64,000 nucleotides of DNA, from NCBI RefSeq assembly GCF_002257695.2, contig NZ_CP155571.1. One strand, 5' to 3'. Source of the DNA: Sporomusa acidovorans (GTDB lineage: Bacteria > Bacillota > Negativicutes > Sporomusales > Sporomusaceae). The translations under genes and the position numbers were made by a program. Shown in pieces: positions 1 through 8,106 of the stretch; the first letter of the stretch is position 1, and every line of letters starts with the position of its first letter. The notes under the pieces are model-generated. The model saw only the letters and a program-made list of their open reading frames with translations. It had not been told where the DNA came from and ran no database searches.

Positions 1-426
1 GCGGCTATTTACGGCGGACAGATTAAACCGGGTGATGTCGTTGTCGTAAGATACGAAGGACCAAAAGGCGGCCCTGGTATGCGGGAAATGCTTACCGCTA
101 CGGCTGCCATCGTTGGCATGGGCTTATCCAAGGAAGTTGCCCTGATAACTGACGGTCGTTTCTCCGGTGCTACAGCCGGTGCTGCGGTGGGACATGTTTC
201 GCCGGAAGCAGCCGAAGGCGGCCCGATTGCCTTAATTGAAGAGGGCGATATGATTGAAATCGATATTCCTAAAGGTACTGTTCATCTGCATGTAAGCGAT
301 GAAGAACTGGCCCGCCGTAAAGCAGCCTGGAAACCGATGAATCCAGATCATGTTATTAAGGGCAGTTATCTTGATCGCTATTCAAAAATGGTTTCATCAG
401 CAATGGATGGCGCCGTATTTAAATAA
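1..426 (+). CDS. IlvD/EDD-family dehydratase, C-terminal part (5' end outside window)
   Basis: The reading frame is open from base 1 and ends at TAA 424-426, so only the last 141 residues of a roughly 560-residue protein are present. The fragment carries the family's C-terminal signatures: RYEGPKGGPGMREM, then TDGRFSGAT, then GHVSPEAAEGGP. The family dehydrates 2,3-dihydroxy acids (IlvD) or sugar acids to 2-keto-3-deoxy acids using an Fe-S cluster; the cluster cysteines lie upstream of the window. Two PanB-like genes follow 27 bases downstream, the same order as at 17775-20404, so I infer a sugar-acid dehydratase rather than the branched-chain amino acid enzyme. The substrate cannot be read from this fragment. 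Confidence 0.9.
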   Translation, partial: AAIYGGQIKPGDVVVVRYEGPKGGPGMREMLTATAAIVGMGLSKEVALITDGRFSGATAGAAVGHVSPEAAEGGPIALIEEGDMIEIDIPKGTVHLHVSDEELARRKAAWKPMNPDHVIKGSYLDRYSKMVSSAMDGAVFK

Positions 427-453
427 TAACGATAATTATAGGGGGCTATAAAA

Positions 454-1287
454 ATGGCTAAAACAAAAATTACAATTCCTCAGATTCTGGAGACCAAGCA
501 AAACGGGAAGAAGTTTAAAATGATTACCGTATATGATTACCCGATGGCCGGTATTGTTGACCGTTCCGCCGCCGAGCTTATCTTAGTGGGCGATTCCCTG
601 GGAATGGTTATCCAGGGCCATGACAGCACTGTGCCGGTAAATTTTGAAGATATTCTGTATCATGTAAAACTTGTCCGTCGCGGCGCACCCAATACTTTTA
701 TTGTTGGTGATATGCCGTTCTTATCCTACCAGGTTAACCGTGACGAAGCCATTCGCCATGCCGGTATCCTGTTAAAAGCCGGTGCCGATTGTGTTAAAAT
801 GGAAGGCGGCATTAAAATCGCCGAAACAGTAAAGGCAGTTGCAGACGCCGGTATACCGGTTATGGGGCACATCGGCTTAACGCCGCAAACCGCTGCCATG
901 ATGGGTGGCTTTAAAGTTCAGGGTAAAAGCGCGGAGGCTGCTGAAAAGCTTATGCAGGACGCCCAGGCCATTGATAACGCCGGTGTATTTGCCATGGTGC
1001 TTGAATGCATGCCTTCCAGCCTGTGCAAATTAATTACGGAAAAAATTCATGCTGCGACCATCAGTGTTGGCGGCGGTCCTGACTGCAACGGACACAACCT
1101 CAACGCCTATGACCTTGTTGGCATCTTTGACAAATTTGTACCCAAATTCGTTAAACAGTATGCACAAATGGGACAGCAAATGGTCGACGTGTTTGACACC
1201 TGGTGCAAAGAAATTGACGATGGCACTTTCCCCGAGGAAAAACATTGCTTCACTATGAAGGATGAGGATTTGAAACGCCTTTACTAA
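454..1287 (+). CDS. PanB-like hydroxymethyltransferase paralogue 1 (divergent)
   Basis: This 277-residue protein has the length and fold signatures of ketopantoate hydroxymethyltransferase: LVGDSLGM with the Mg ligand Asp47, VGDMPF with Asp86, the Lys115-x-Glu117 pair in VKMEGG, GHIGLTPQ, and a catalytic-type Glu184 in VLECMP. It departs from the family at the usual GIGAG loop, which here reads SVGGGPDCNGHN, so its substrate pocket probably differs. The RBS GGGGG lies before ATG 454. It sits between an IlvD-type gene and a second PanB-like gene (32-base gap), with no panC, panD or panE nearby. I infer a retro-aldol role in sugar-acid catabolism, handing a hydroxymethyl group to THF. The known role of the family, pantothenate synthesis, is the alternative. 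Confidence 0.8.
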   Translation: MAKTKITIPQILETKQNGKKFKMITVYDYPMAGIVDRSAAELILVGDSLGMVIQGHDSTVPVNFEDILYHVKLVRRGAPNTFIVGDMPFLSYQVNRDEAIRHAGILLKAGADCVKMEGGIKIAETVKAVADAGIPVMGHIGLTPQTAAMMGGFKVQGKSAEAAEKLMQDAQAIDNAGVFAMVLECMPSSLCKLITEKIHAATISVGGGPDCNGHNLNAYDLVGIFDKFVPKFVKQYAQMGQQMVDVFDTWCKEIDDGTFPEEKHCFTMKDEDLKRLY

Positions 1288-1319
1288 GTTCTTAGCATAT
1301 ATGAGGAGATGGATGGATA

Positions 1320-2171
1320 ATGGCCAAAAAAACAATTAATGATTTCAAACAAATGGTGGAAAAAGGCGAGAAAATTGTATGGTTAACTGCCTACGACTAT
1401 CTCACTGCCAAAATGCAAGAAAAAGCCGGGGTGGATATGATCCTGGTTGGCGATTCTCTTGGCATGGTAAGCCTGGGCTATGATACTACTTTCCCGGTAA
1501 CCATGGATGATATGGTCCGCCATTGCCAGGCTGTCCGCCGTGGCGCGCCTAATACCTTTATTGTCGGCGATATGCCGTATATGTCCTATCAGAAGTCTGA
1601 TGAAGAAGCTATAGCCAATGCCGGCCGTTTGGTAAAAGAAGCCGGTGTTGACAGTATTAAACTTGAGGGCGGCGGTGAGCTGATCGCCCGCCGGGTTAAA
1701 GCCATTCAACAAGCCGGTATCTTAGTATTCGGTCATATCGGTTTAACGCCGCAGTTCATGGGCCAAATCGGCGGTTACCGGGCGCAGGGCCGCAGCGCTG
1801 CGGCAGCGATGAAGCTTGTTGAGGAGGCAAAAGCTATTGAAGAAGCCGGCGCTTTCGCTATCCTGGTAGAAGGCGTACCCGCTGCTGTCGGTAAGGCTAT
1901 TACCGAAAAAGCAGGTATTCCCATTTTAGGTATCGGGGCCGGTTCTTATACGCACGGACAACTGCTGATTTATGCGGATATGGTTGGCATGTACGATAAC
2001 TTTACGCCGAAATTCGTCAAGAAATATGCAAGTGTCGGCGAAGTCCTGACAAAGGCTTTTAAAGATTATACGGAAGAAGTCAGAAAGGGTCAATTCCCTG
2101 ACGATAATGAGCATACCTACAAGATGAGCGAAGCAGAAGTAAAAGAGTTTCTTGCTTTGTTGGGTAAATGA
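1320..2171 (+). CDS. PanB-like hydroxymethyltransferase paralogue 2
   Basis: A 283-residue PanB-family TIM-barrel protein. It keeps the Mg ligands Asp45 and Asp84, the Lys114/Glu116 pair, His139 in GHIGLTPQ, Glu184 in LVEGVP and the GIGAG loop, so it should be active. By eye about nine residues in ten are the same as in the PanB-like protein at 19553-20404, and far fewer match its immediate neighbour at 454. The start follows GAGGAG at a good distance. It is the last gene of its operon; a hairpin follows at 2177. That two near-identical copies each follow an IlvD-type gene suggests a recent duplication of a functional module. The reaction is inferred, not proven. Confidence 0.82.
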   Translation: MAKKTINDFKQMVEKGEKIVWLTAYDYLTAKMQEKAGVDMILVGDSLGMVSLGYDTTFPVTMDDMVRHCQAVRRGAPNTFIVGDMPYMSYQKSDEEAIANAGRLVKEAGVDSIKLEGGGELIARRVKAIQQAGILVFGHIGLTPQFMGQIGGYRAQGRSAAAAMKLVEEAKAIEEAGAFAILVEGVPAAVGKAITEKAGIPILGIGAGSYTHGQLLIYADMVGMYDNFTPKFVKKYASVGEVLTKAFKDYTEEVRKGQFPDDNEHTYKMSEAEVKEFLALLGK

Positions 2172-2176
2172 GACTT

Positions 2177-2210
2177 GATTCAGATGGGGGGTTAACCCCA
2201 TCTGAATCTT
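2177..2210 (+). terminator. Hairpin terminator after PanB-like 2
   Basis: A perfect 13-bp stem (GATTCAGATGGGG at 2177-2189 pairing with 2196-2208) starts six bases after the stop codon. The T-run is only two bases long, so this may be a weak terminator or an mRNA-stabilising hairpin. Confidence 0.6.
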
Positions 2211-2225
2211 AGTCGAATTATCCAG

Positions 2226-2285
2226 GGACTTAGCCGTTCTTTACTCCCGTCTGCAGAGGACGGGAGTATTAGAACGGGTTAGTCA
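2226..2285. repeat. Long intergenic hairpin of unknown role
   Basis: Two nested stems form one long hairpin. The inner stem is ACTCCCGTC (2243-2251) with GACGGGAGT (2259-2267). The outer stem is CTTAGCCGTTCT (2229-2240) with AGAACGGGTTAG (2271-2282), 10 of 12 paired. There is no T-run. No coding potential is visible. It could be a structured RNA or a mobile palindromic element. Confidence 0.5.
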
Positions 2286-2313
2286 TCGGATAAATAAGCA
2301 AGGGCTAAAAAAA

Positions 2314-2343
2314 GGCTGCGGGGAACTTCCTCCAGCCTTTTTT
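2314..2343 (+). terminator. Rho-independent terminator
   Basis: GGCTG at 2314 pairs with CAGCC at 2333-2337, followed by six T. A run of A precedes the stem, so it could act in both directions. Confidence 0.65.
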
Positions 2344-2360
2344 GCACATTGCATAGGAAA

Positions 2361-2459
2361 TCCAATAAAGATTTCTTTCTGGCAGGGCGTTAGTAACGCT
2401 CCACCGCTGGCGCTTGACTTCCGCTTTTACTAACACCCTGCCTATAAATCTTTATTGGA
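2361..2459. repeat. Palindromic intergenic element, copy 1 (about 99 bp)
   Basis: The ends are a perfect 12-bp inverted repeat (TCCAATAAAGAT at 2361-2372, ATCTTTATTGGA at 2448-2459). Inside lies a second arm pair, GGCAGGGCGTTAGTAA with TTACTAACACCCTGCC. The centre contains GACTTCCGCTTTT, which recurs at 47808-47820. It carries no ORF. It resembles a MITE- or REP-type element. Confidence 0.55.
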
Positions 2460-2462
2460 CAT

Positions 2463-2504
2463 GATACAGTTAAAATTAATTACTATTTTCACGATACAGG
2501 TAAA
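2463..2504 (+). promoter_or_regulatory. Direct repeats, possible AraC-type regulator site
   Basis: GATACAGTTAAA (2463-2474) and GATACAGGTAAA (2493-2504) match in 11 of 12 bases and start exactly 30 bp apart, three helical turns, a usual layout for AraC-family binding sites. They lie upstream of the DUF1537 kinase gene. An inverted near-match, TTTACCTGTA, lies at 12522 before an IlvD-type gene. The obvious candidate regulator is the AraC-type response regulator at 9890. This is inference from spacing only. Confidence 0.4.
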
Positions 2505-2630
2505 CCCTATATTCTGGAGGTTTTTGCGAGATGCAAAGAGAAGTACTCTTTTTTTGGGGAATTACTTTATACGAACAATGACCAAATAAAGGGGGAAAAA
2601 ATTCTGAGCATAGCAGGTAAGTCAATAGTC

Positions 2631-3884
2631 GTGATTGCCGATGATTTGACTGGCGCGAACGATACCGGGTTACAGTTTGCGCGCAATGGATTATCAACAG
2701 AAGTTATTTTAGAGGGGAACTCCATAACAAGTTCTACCGGCAAAGTGGTTGTGGTTGCCGACACGAACAGCCGGGCGCTGCCTGCCGAAGAGGCTTACCG
2801 CAAGGTAAACCAAGTGGCAAAACAGGCCCAGGCTGCCGGTTTTTCTCACTTTTATAAAAAGATTGATTCTACTTTGCGCGGAAACATCGGTGTTGAATTA
2901 AACGCCATTCTCGACTTGGAAATTCATGACTTTGCTTTTGTAATGCCCGCATTTCCTAAGAATGGGCGCACAACAGTGGGAGGACATCATCTTCTGCAGG
3001 GAGTTCCGCTGGCAGCCACGGAGATTGCTTGCGACCCCAAGTGTCCTGTTCATGAAACTATACTGCCGGCGTTGCTGGCAGCACAGTCCGGTGGCAAGGT
3101 AGGGCATATTGGCATCAAGGAAATTTGTCAGGGGGAAGAGGCGATCATTGCGGCTATCCGGGGCTATTTGGCTGAAGGCTGCCGGATTGTGAGCTGCGAT
3201 GCCTGGCAGGAAGACCATTTTCCCATAGCTATTCAGGCTGTGTCTAAAATATCGGAACGCGTTCTCTGGGTTGGATCGGCCGGGCTGGCTGAGTATATAC
3301 CGCAACTGTTACTGGGCTTAAGTAAAAAAGCGGAGAAGAAAAAGCCGGTGCTGGTTATTGCCGGTAGTATCAGCTCAGTAACTAGAGAACAAGTCAAACG
3401 GCTTTTGGACAAAAATTATGTGTTGGTCGAAGTAATCGTTAGTAGTTTTCCCTGGCAGAAAGCTCATTTTGATTCCTGTTTACGGCATGCGCTTATTCAT
3501 TTAGCCAACGGGAAAAATGTTGTGCTGGCTTCAGGCTACCAGGAAGATGCATTGGAGCAGGCTAAAAGTATTGGTGCAAAATATGGTATGCCACTGGCAA
3601 AGATCAGCGAAAGTGTTTCTGAAGTCCTTGGTTGGCTGGGTTCTGCCATATTGGCAAAGCAGGAAATATCCTGTATGGTTTTGACCGGCGGGGACACGGC
3701 TGCTGCCGTTTGTCAGGCACTTGGCGTGACAGGCATCCGTATTCTGGAGGAACTGGCGCCGGCCATGCCGCTTGGTGAAATGGAAACAGCAACAGGAAAA
3801 ACAATACATGTTCTCACAAAAGCAGGTGCATTCGGTACTCCCGATGTTTTAGTCAAGGCACTTGAGCAAATGCAAAGGAGATAA
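2631..3884 (+). CDS. DUF1537 four-carbon acid sugar kinase (DtnK/DenK type)
   Basis: About 417 residues, the normal length of the DUF1537 family. The family uses ATP to phosphorylate four-carbon sugar acids such as D-threonate or D-erythronate. The N-terminal IADDLTGANDTG motif, FYKKIDSTLRGN and the C-terminal glycine-rich TGGDTAAAV are visible. It lies five bases before a PdxA2-type gene, the known partner. The GTG start at 2631 would cut the first beta-strand, because family members have several residues before ADDLTGA. The frame is open upstream to a non-ATG codon (ATT 2601 or CTG 2604) placed 5-8 bases after AGGGGG, so the true start may be there. Which tetronate it uses is unknown. Confidence 0.88.
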   Translation: MIADDLTGANDTGLQFARNGLSTEVILEGNSITSSTGKVVVVADTNSRALPAEEAYRKVNQVAKQAQAAGFSHFYKKIDSTLRGNIGVELNAILDLEIHDFAFVMPAFPKNGRTTVGGHHLLQGVPLAATEIACDPKCPVHETILPALLAAQSGGKVGHIGIKEICQGEEAIIAAIRGYLAEGCRIVSCDAWQEDHFPIAIQAVSKISERVLWVGSAGLAEYIPQLLLGLSKKAEKKKPVLVIAGSISSVTREQVKRLLDKNYVLVEVIVSSFPWQKAHFDSCLRHALIHLANGKNVVLASGYQEDALEQAKSIGAKYGMPLAKISESVSEVLGWLGSAILAKQEISCMVLTGGDTAAAVCQALGVTGIRILEELAPAMPLGEMETATGKTIHVLTKAGAFGTPDVLVKALEQMQRR

Positions 3885-3889
3885 ACGCA

Positions 3890-4891
3890 ATGGAACAACG
3901 ACCAATTTTGGCTATTACGATGGGGGATGCCGCAGGCTGTGGCCCTGAAGTCATTGTGAAGGCTTTAAATGATGAAAAAGTGTATCAATTATGCTGTCCG
4001 CTGGTGTTTGGCGATGCGGCAAGAATCAAGCTGGCTGCCGGCATTGTTGGTAGCCAGCTGGTGATACAGCGGGTTGTCGGTGCCCGGGAAGGCGATTATC
4101 AATATGGAAAAATTGATGTTCTGGATTTTGCCAATATTCCGGCAGATCTTCCTTTTGGCCAGGTGGATGCCAGAGCCGGTCACGCCGCTTACGAATATTT
4201 AGCGGGTGCGATTGAACAGGCCATGCAAAAGACGGTAGCCGCCGTTGTTACGGCGCCGCTTAACAAAGAAGCTCTCCATAAAGGCGGGCATAATTTTCCG
4301 GGGCATACTGAGATTCTGGCCCAGCTCAGCCATACCGACGATTATGCCATGATGCTGGCCGGCGATGCCCTGCGGGTCATTCATGTAACAACGCATGTTT
4401 CGATGCGGGAAGCGGCCGACCTTATTACCCGGGAACGGGTGCTTAAAATTATTTCTTTGGCCGATCGTACGTTGCGTCTGCTGGGAATTGAAACCCCAAG
4501 AATCGCTGTTGCCGGCTTTAATGCGCATGCAGGCGAAAATGGCTTGTTTGGGCGGGAAGAAATTGAGGAAATTAACCCGGCAATAGCAGCGGCAAAGGCA
4601 CAGGGGATACAGGTTACCGGCCCGGTTCCGCCTGATACCGTGTTTTTCCGGGCTGCACGCCGTAAGGAATTCGATATTGTCGTTGTTATGTATCACGACC
4701 AAGGGCATATTCCTATTAAACTTTTAGGTTTTGAGGATGGCATCAATGTTACGGTCGGTCTGCCGTTTCTCCGCACGTCGGTTGACCACGGAACAGCGTT
4801 TGATATTGCCGGCAAGGGATTAGCCGATAGCGGCAGCATGACTGCCGCCATTGAGTTTGCCGCGCATGTGGCCCGCGGTGCGCATCAGTAG
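3890..4891 (+). CDS. pdxA2: 4-phospho-tetronate dehydrogenase, PdxA2 type
   Basis: This 333-residue protein belongs to the PdxA family: MGDAAGCGPE at the N-terminus, TAPLNKEAL with the metal/substrate region HNFPGHTE, and MYHDQGHIPIK. PdxA oxidises 4-phosphohydroxythreonine in vitamin B6 synthesis. PdxA2 paralogues next to DUF1537 kinases instead oxidise threonate- or erythronate-4-phosphate, which after decarboxylation gives dihydroxyacetone phosphate. The position directly after a DUF1537 gene, with AAGGAG as RBS, supports the PdxA2 role. No other B6 gene is nearby. Confidence 0.87.
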   Translation: MEQRPILAITMGDAAGCGPEVIVKALNDEKVYQLCCPLVFGDAARIKLAAGIVGSQLVIQRVVGAREGDYQYGKIDVLDFANIPADLPFGQVDARAGHAAYEYLAGAIEQAMQKTVAAVVTAPLNKEALHKGGHNFPGHTEILAQLSHTDDYAMMLAGDALRVIHVTTHVSMREAADLITRERVLKIISLADRTLRLLGIETPRIAVAGFNAHAGENGLFGREEIEEINPAIAAAKAQGIQVTGPVPPDTVFFRAARRKEFDIVVVMYHDQGHIPIKLLGFEDGINVTVGLPFLRTSVDHGTAFDIAGKGLADSGSMTAAIEFAAHVARGAHQ

Positions 4892-4927
4892 ATGATAGTT
4901 AAATAAATGTGATAGAGGTGTAGGAAG

Positions 4928-6217
4928 ATGAGAAAATTTACGTTGAAGTATGGCAAGGAAGAGATGAGTTTTTCTATCCCCAGTGAACAGTTGCTCCACG
5001 AAATCGTTGGTAAAGAGTATCCGCCGATTAGCGATATTCCGGGGGCTGTGCGCCAGGCCTTGGCTAAGCCCATTGATGCACCGCCGCTTGCTGAACTGGT
5101 AAGGCCTGGTGAAACCGTGGCAATCGCCGTTAGCGATATTACCCGCGCCTGGCAGCAGATGCCGCTGGTATTGCCGGAAGTGATTGCCACTTTGAACAAA
5201 GCCGGTGTACCGGACAGCAATATTACCATTATCATCGCCGTAGGCGGACACCGTAAAAATACCGAAGAAGAGTTTGTTCAACTGTGCGGCAAAGAAATTT
5301 ATGATCGAATTAAAATCGTAAATCATGATGCCTTTGATGCCGATAATATGGTGTATTTAGGGAAAACGAGTACAGGCACCGAAGTTTCCATTAATAAAAT
5401 CGCGGCCGATGCCGATCGCCTAATTCTGACAGGCGGTATTATTTATCACTATATGGCTGGATTTGGCGGCGGCCGCAAGAGCATTATTCCCGGCATCAGT
5501 TCCATAAAAACCATTCGCCAGAACCATTTATGGGGACTTGGCCGTGAGGTAGGCGCCGGTTCTAATCCGAATGCTGCCTCCAGGAAAACACTGGGGAATG
5601 AATTGCATGAAGATATGATGGAAATTGCCGGTTTTGTTAAACCAGACTTTATTGTCAATATGGTGCCGACGCCTGAGGGAAAATTTGGCGGCGTATTCGC
5701 CGGCAACTGGGTTTCTGCCTGGAAGGAAGGCTGCAAATTAGTGGATCAGCTTTACGGTGTGGAAATTGACAGCCTTGCCGATATTGTCATTACCACAGCA
5801 GGCGGCTTCCCAAAGGATATTAATTTATATCAAACCGGCAAAACTATGGATAATGCCTATTATGCCGTAAAAAAAGGCGGTGTGGTCGTACTGTTAAGCG
5901 AGTGCGCCGATATTTATGAGCCGGAGGAATTCTCCCGCTGGTTTAAATATGACGATAAGGTGTCAATGGAAAAAGCATTGCGTGCAGACTTTGGGATTCC
6001 CGGTTGGGTAGCCCTAAAAGAAGTGGAATGCAGTAATCATGCCACCTATATCATGATAACCCGTGCCGAAAATGCCGAGTTTGTCCGCAAAACCGGCATG
6101 ATTCCTACAACCAGCATTGAAGAAGCACTCAAAATCGCCAGAGAAAAATGCGGTGTGGCGAAACCCACCTATACCGTGATGCCGCAGGGGGCCAATACAC
6201 TGCCTATTTTGCGGTAA
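4928..6217 (+). CDS. LarA-family nickel-pincer hydroxyacid racemase/epimerase
   Basis: A 429-residue LarA-type protein. The residues known from lactate racemase are at the same numbers: His108 in VGGHRK, His174 in YHYMAGF, Lys184 in GGRKS (attachment of the nickel-pincer cofactor) and His200 in RQNH. The enzyme should therefore carry the cofactor and invert the C2 hydroxyl of a 2-hydroxyacid. LarB, LarC and LarE, which make the cofactor, are not in the window. LarA homologues act on several substrates, and its place after kinase and PdxA2 suggests a four-carbon sugar acid or its breakdown product rather than lactate. It may also serve the Etf-dependent dehydrogenase at 22885. Confidence 0.87.
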   Translation: MRKFTLKYGKEEMSFSIPSEQLLHEIVGKEYPPISDIPGAVRQALAKPIDAPPLAELVRPGETVAIAVSDITRAWQQMPLVLPEVIATLNKAGVPDSNITIIIAVGGHRKNTEEEFVQLCGKEIYDRIKIVNHDAFDADNMVYLGKTSTGTEVSINKIAADADRLILTGGIIYHYMAGFGGGRKSIIPGISSIKTIRQNHLWGLGREVGAGSNPNAASRKTLGNELHEDMMEIAGFVKPDFIVNMVPTPEGKFGGVFAGNWVSAWKEGCKLVDQLYGVEIDSLADIVITTAGGFPKDINLYQTGKTMDNAYYAVKKGGVVVLLSECADIYEPEEFSRWFKYDDKVSMEKALRADFGIPGWVALKEVECSNHATYIMITRAENAEFVRKTGMIPTTSIEEALKIAREKCGVAKPTYTVMPQGANTLPILR

Positions 6218-6233
6218 TCAAGTGATGTAAGAG

Positions 6234-6318
6234 TCCGCTAAGGCTTTTCTGTTTGCCGCATGCCGTTATAGAAACGGTGGTAAGCGGCAATCCGTTAAGT
6301 TTTTAGCGGATTTTTTTT
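6234..6318 (+). terminator. Terminator after the kinase-pdxA2-larA operon
   Basis: TCCGCTA (6234-6240) pairs with TAGCGGA (6304-6310), followed by eight T. A second hairpin (TTGCCGC with GCGGCAA) sits inside the long loop. Confidence 0.75.
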
Positions 6319-6700
6319 ACTGCTGTCGCTGCGCTGTGTACTGGGAGTCGGGGTTGGCGGATATAACCACCGTTATAGAACTGAGTGAGATAGAAAATGC
6401 CGAGGCTGTGCTCGCCAAGGCCGCGAAAAGAGATTTTTTTGGATATAAACGGGAAATATAAGGAGATATGGCTCGATTTTGCCGTAAATTTGCTGTAATG
6501 GGCAAAAATGGAATGCGGAGTGCAATATATTCATGATGCTCATCAATAAACTACAGAGGTAATTGAGCGACAATTGGCAAATATGTAAAGATAATAAATC
6601 TTTTGATTGAAGGTTTCCCTGGCCAGGGTCATCATAGTACCGTTGGAGGTGATAAAATCAGAATAATCAATAAGGTACTCAAAAATAAAAGGAGGACATT
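6319..6700 (+). other. Intergenic region before the transporter, with a possible gene relic
   Basis: No full gene is visible. A frame from GTG 6336 to TAA 6459-6461 reads protein-like (WESGLADITTVIEL, then AEAVLAKAAKRDFFGYK) but has no RBS and follows a terminator, so it may be the end of a lost gene. A perfect 12-bp palindrome CCCTGGCCAGGG lies at 6617-6628, 70 bases before the transporter, and could be an operator. I could not assign a clear sigma70-type promoter. Confidence 0.3.
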
Positions 6701-8020
6701 ATGGCAAGTACAACAGTGAATGTGGAAAAAACAATCAGCAAGCTGCGCTGGCATTTATTGCCGTATTTGATGTTGCTGTATATCATGGCGATGATTGACA
6801 GAGTAAACATCGGTTTTGCTGCCTTGCAAATGAATCAGGAATTGGGTATAACCCCAAGTATGTTTGGCTTTATCGCTGGTATCTTCTTTATTGCTTATTT
6901 CTTTTTTGAAGTTCCTAGTAATGTTATTATGCACAGAGTCGGAGCCCGTAAATGGATTACCCGAATTCTTATCAGCTGGGGTTTGGTTACTGTATTTACA
7001 GGCTTTGTTCACACTTCAACTCAGTTCGCCATTCTTCGCGTTTTGCTTGGTGTTGCTGAAGCTGGCTTTTATCCCTGTATCATCTTGTATTTAACCTTCT
7101 GGTTCCCTGGCAAGTATTTTGCCAGCGCCGTTTCCATTTTTATGTGCGGTATGGCGTTGGCCAATATTATAACCGGCCCGATTTCGACCTGGATCATGGA
7201 TAATGTTATGTGGTTGGACTTAGCCGGCTGGCGCTGGTTGTTCATCATTGAAGGAGCACCGGCGGTACTGCTTGGGTTTATAACCTATTTCACGATGATT
7301 GACCGTCCGGATCAGGCAAAATTCCTGGACAAAGATGAGAAAGAATGGCTGCTTGCCGAATTGCAAAAAGAGCATGAAGCAAAACTGGCGCAAGTGCCTG
7401 CCAACAAATGGGAAGTATTCAAAATGGGCAAAGTTTGGCACCTGTCCTTCTGCTACTTGTGCTATGTTATCGCCTTATACGGCTTGGGATTGTGGATGCC
7501 GCAGATTATTAAAGGCCTGTCAAAGGCGCTGAGTATCACTAACATTGGCCTTATTTCCACTATTCCTTATTTCTTTGCGGTAGTTGCGATGGTGCTTTGC
7601 GCCCGCCATTCGGACAATACCGGAGAACGCCGGTACCATGGGTCTCTGCCGATCGCGCTATCCTTTTTCGGCTTGATCGGTTTGACTATGACCAATGATT
7701 TGTATATATCTATGGCGCTTATTTGCTTAAGCCAGATGGGTATCTACTGCTTTGTCGGCACTTTCTGGGTTTTCCCGAATATGTATCTGACAGAGGCTAC
7801 GGCAGCAGTTGGTATTGCTATCATTAACTCGACGGCTAACCTGGGAGGCTTTATTGGGCCTTATGTCGTAGGCTTCCTCAAAGATATGAGCGGCGGTTCC
7901 ACGACCTTGAGCATGTACTTCCTGGCATCTTTTGCCATTATGGGAACGCTATCTGTACTTGCTCTTGGCAAAAAAAGCGAACCCGGAGTTACTGATGCAT
8001 CAACCCCGGTAGCGAAGTAG
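6701..8020 (+). CDS. MFS transporter, ACS (anion:cation symporter) family
   Basis: A 439-residue inner-membrane protein with about twelve hydrophobic segments and the ACS-family opening YIMAMIDRVNIGFA, followed by EVPSNVIMHRVGARKW. This subfamily imports organic anions such as hexuronates, galactarate, tartrate or phthalate by proton symport. AAAGGAGG lies before ATG 6701. It is flanked by sugar-acid catabolic genes on one side and a histidine kinase on the other, so it is the likely uptake system for the island's substrate. It appears to form its own transcription unit, closed by the terminator at 8039. Confidence 0.88.
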   Translation: MASTTVNVEKTISKLRWHLLPYLMLLYIMAMIDRVNIGFAALQMNQELGITPSMFGFIAGIFFIAYFFFEVPSNVIMHRVGARKWITRILISWGLVTVFTGFVHTSTQFAILRVLLGVAEAGFYPCIILYLTFWFPGKYFASAVSIFMCGMALANIITGPISTWIMDNVMWLDLAGWRWLFIIEGAPAVLLGFITYFTMIDRPDQAKFLDKDEKEWLLAELQKEHEAKLAQVPANKWEVFKMGKVWHLSFCYLCYVIALYGLGLWMPQIIKGLSKALSITNIGLISTIPYFFAVVAMVLCARHSDNTGERRYHGSLPIALSFFGLIGLTMTNDLYISMALICLSQMGIYCFVGTFWVFPNMYLTEATAAVGIAIINSTANLGGFIGPYVVGFLKDMSGGSTTLSMYFLASFAIMGTLSVLALGKKSEPGVTDASTPVAK

Positions 8021-8038
8021 TTCTGTGAAAAGTAAAAA

Positions 8039-8076
8039 GGGGTTGCGGAGGAGATATCCCCCGCAGCCCTTTTTTC
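8039..8076 (+). terminator. Rho-independent terminator after the transporter
   Basis: GGGGTTGCGG at 8039 pairs, with one wobble and one mismatch, with CCCCCGCAGCCC, followed by six T. Confidence 0.75.
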
Positions 8077-8078
8077 CA

Positions 8079-8106
8079 TTATCAGAAAGGTTAACCTTTC
8101 TGATAA
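8079..8106. repeat. Perfect 28-bp palindrome
   Basis: The 14 bases TTATCAGAAAGGTT are followed at once by their exact reverse complement. It lies just after a terminator and before the histidine kinase gene. A smaller hairpin follows at 8167-8188 (GACTTGG with CCAAGTC, then four T), so the leader of the kinase gene may hold an attenuator. The palindrome itself could be a dimer operator. Confidence 0.45.

Noticed and set aside
1320..2171. Plain pantothenate biosynthesis: IlvD and PanB are consecutive steps from dihydroxyisovalerate to ketopantoate
   Set aside because: Not excluded, but less likely: three PanB-like copies, no panC/panD/panE or ilvBC, sugar-acid kinases in the same operon, and control by ligand-sensing regulators.
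3890..4891. Vitamin B6 biosynthesis PdxA
   Set aside because: The gene is directly coupled to a DUF1537 kinase and no other pdx gene is present, as expected for PdxA2.
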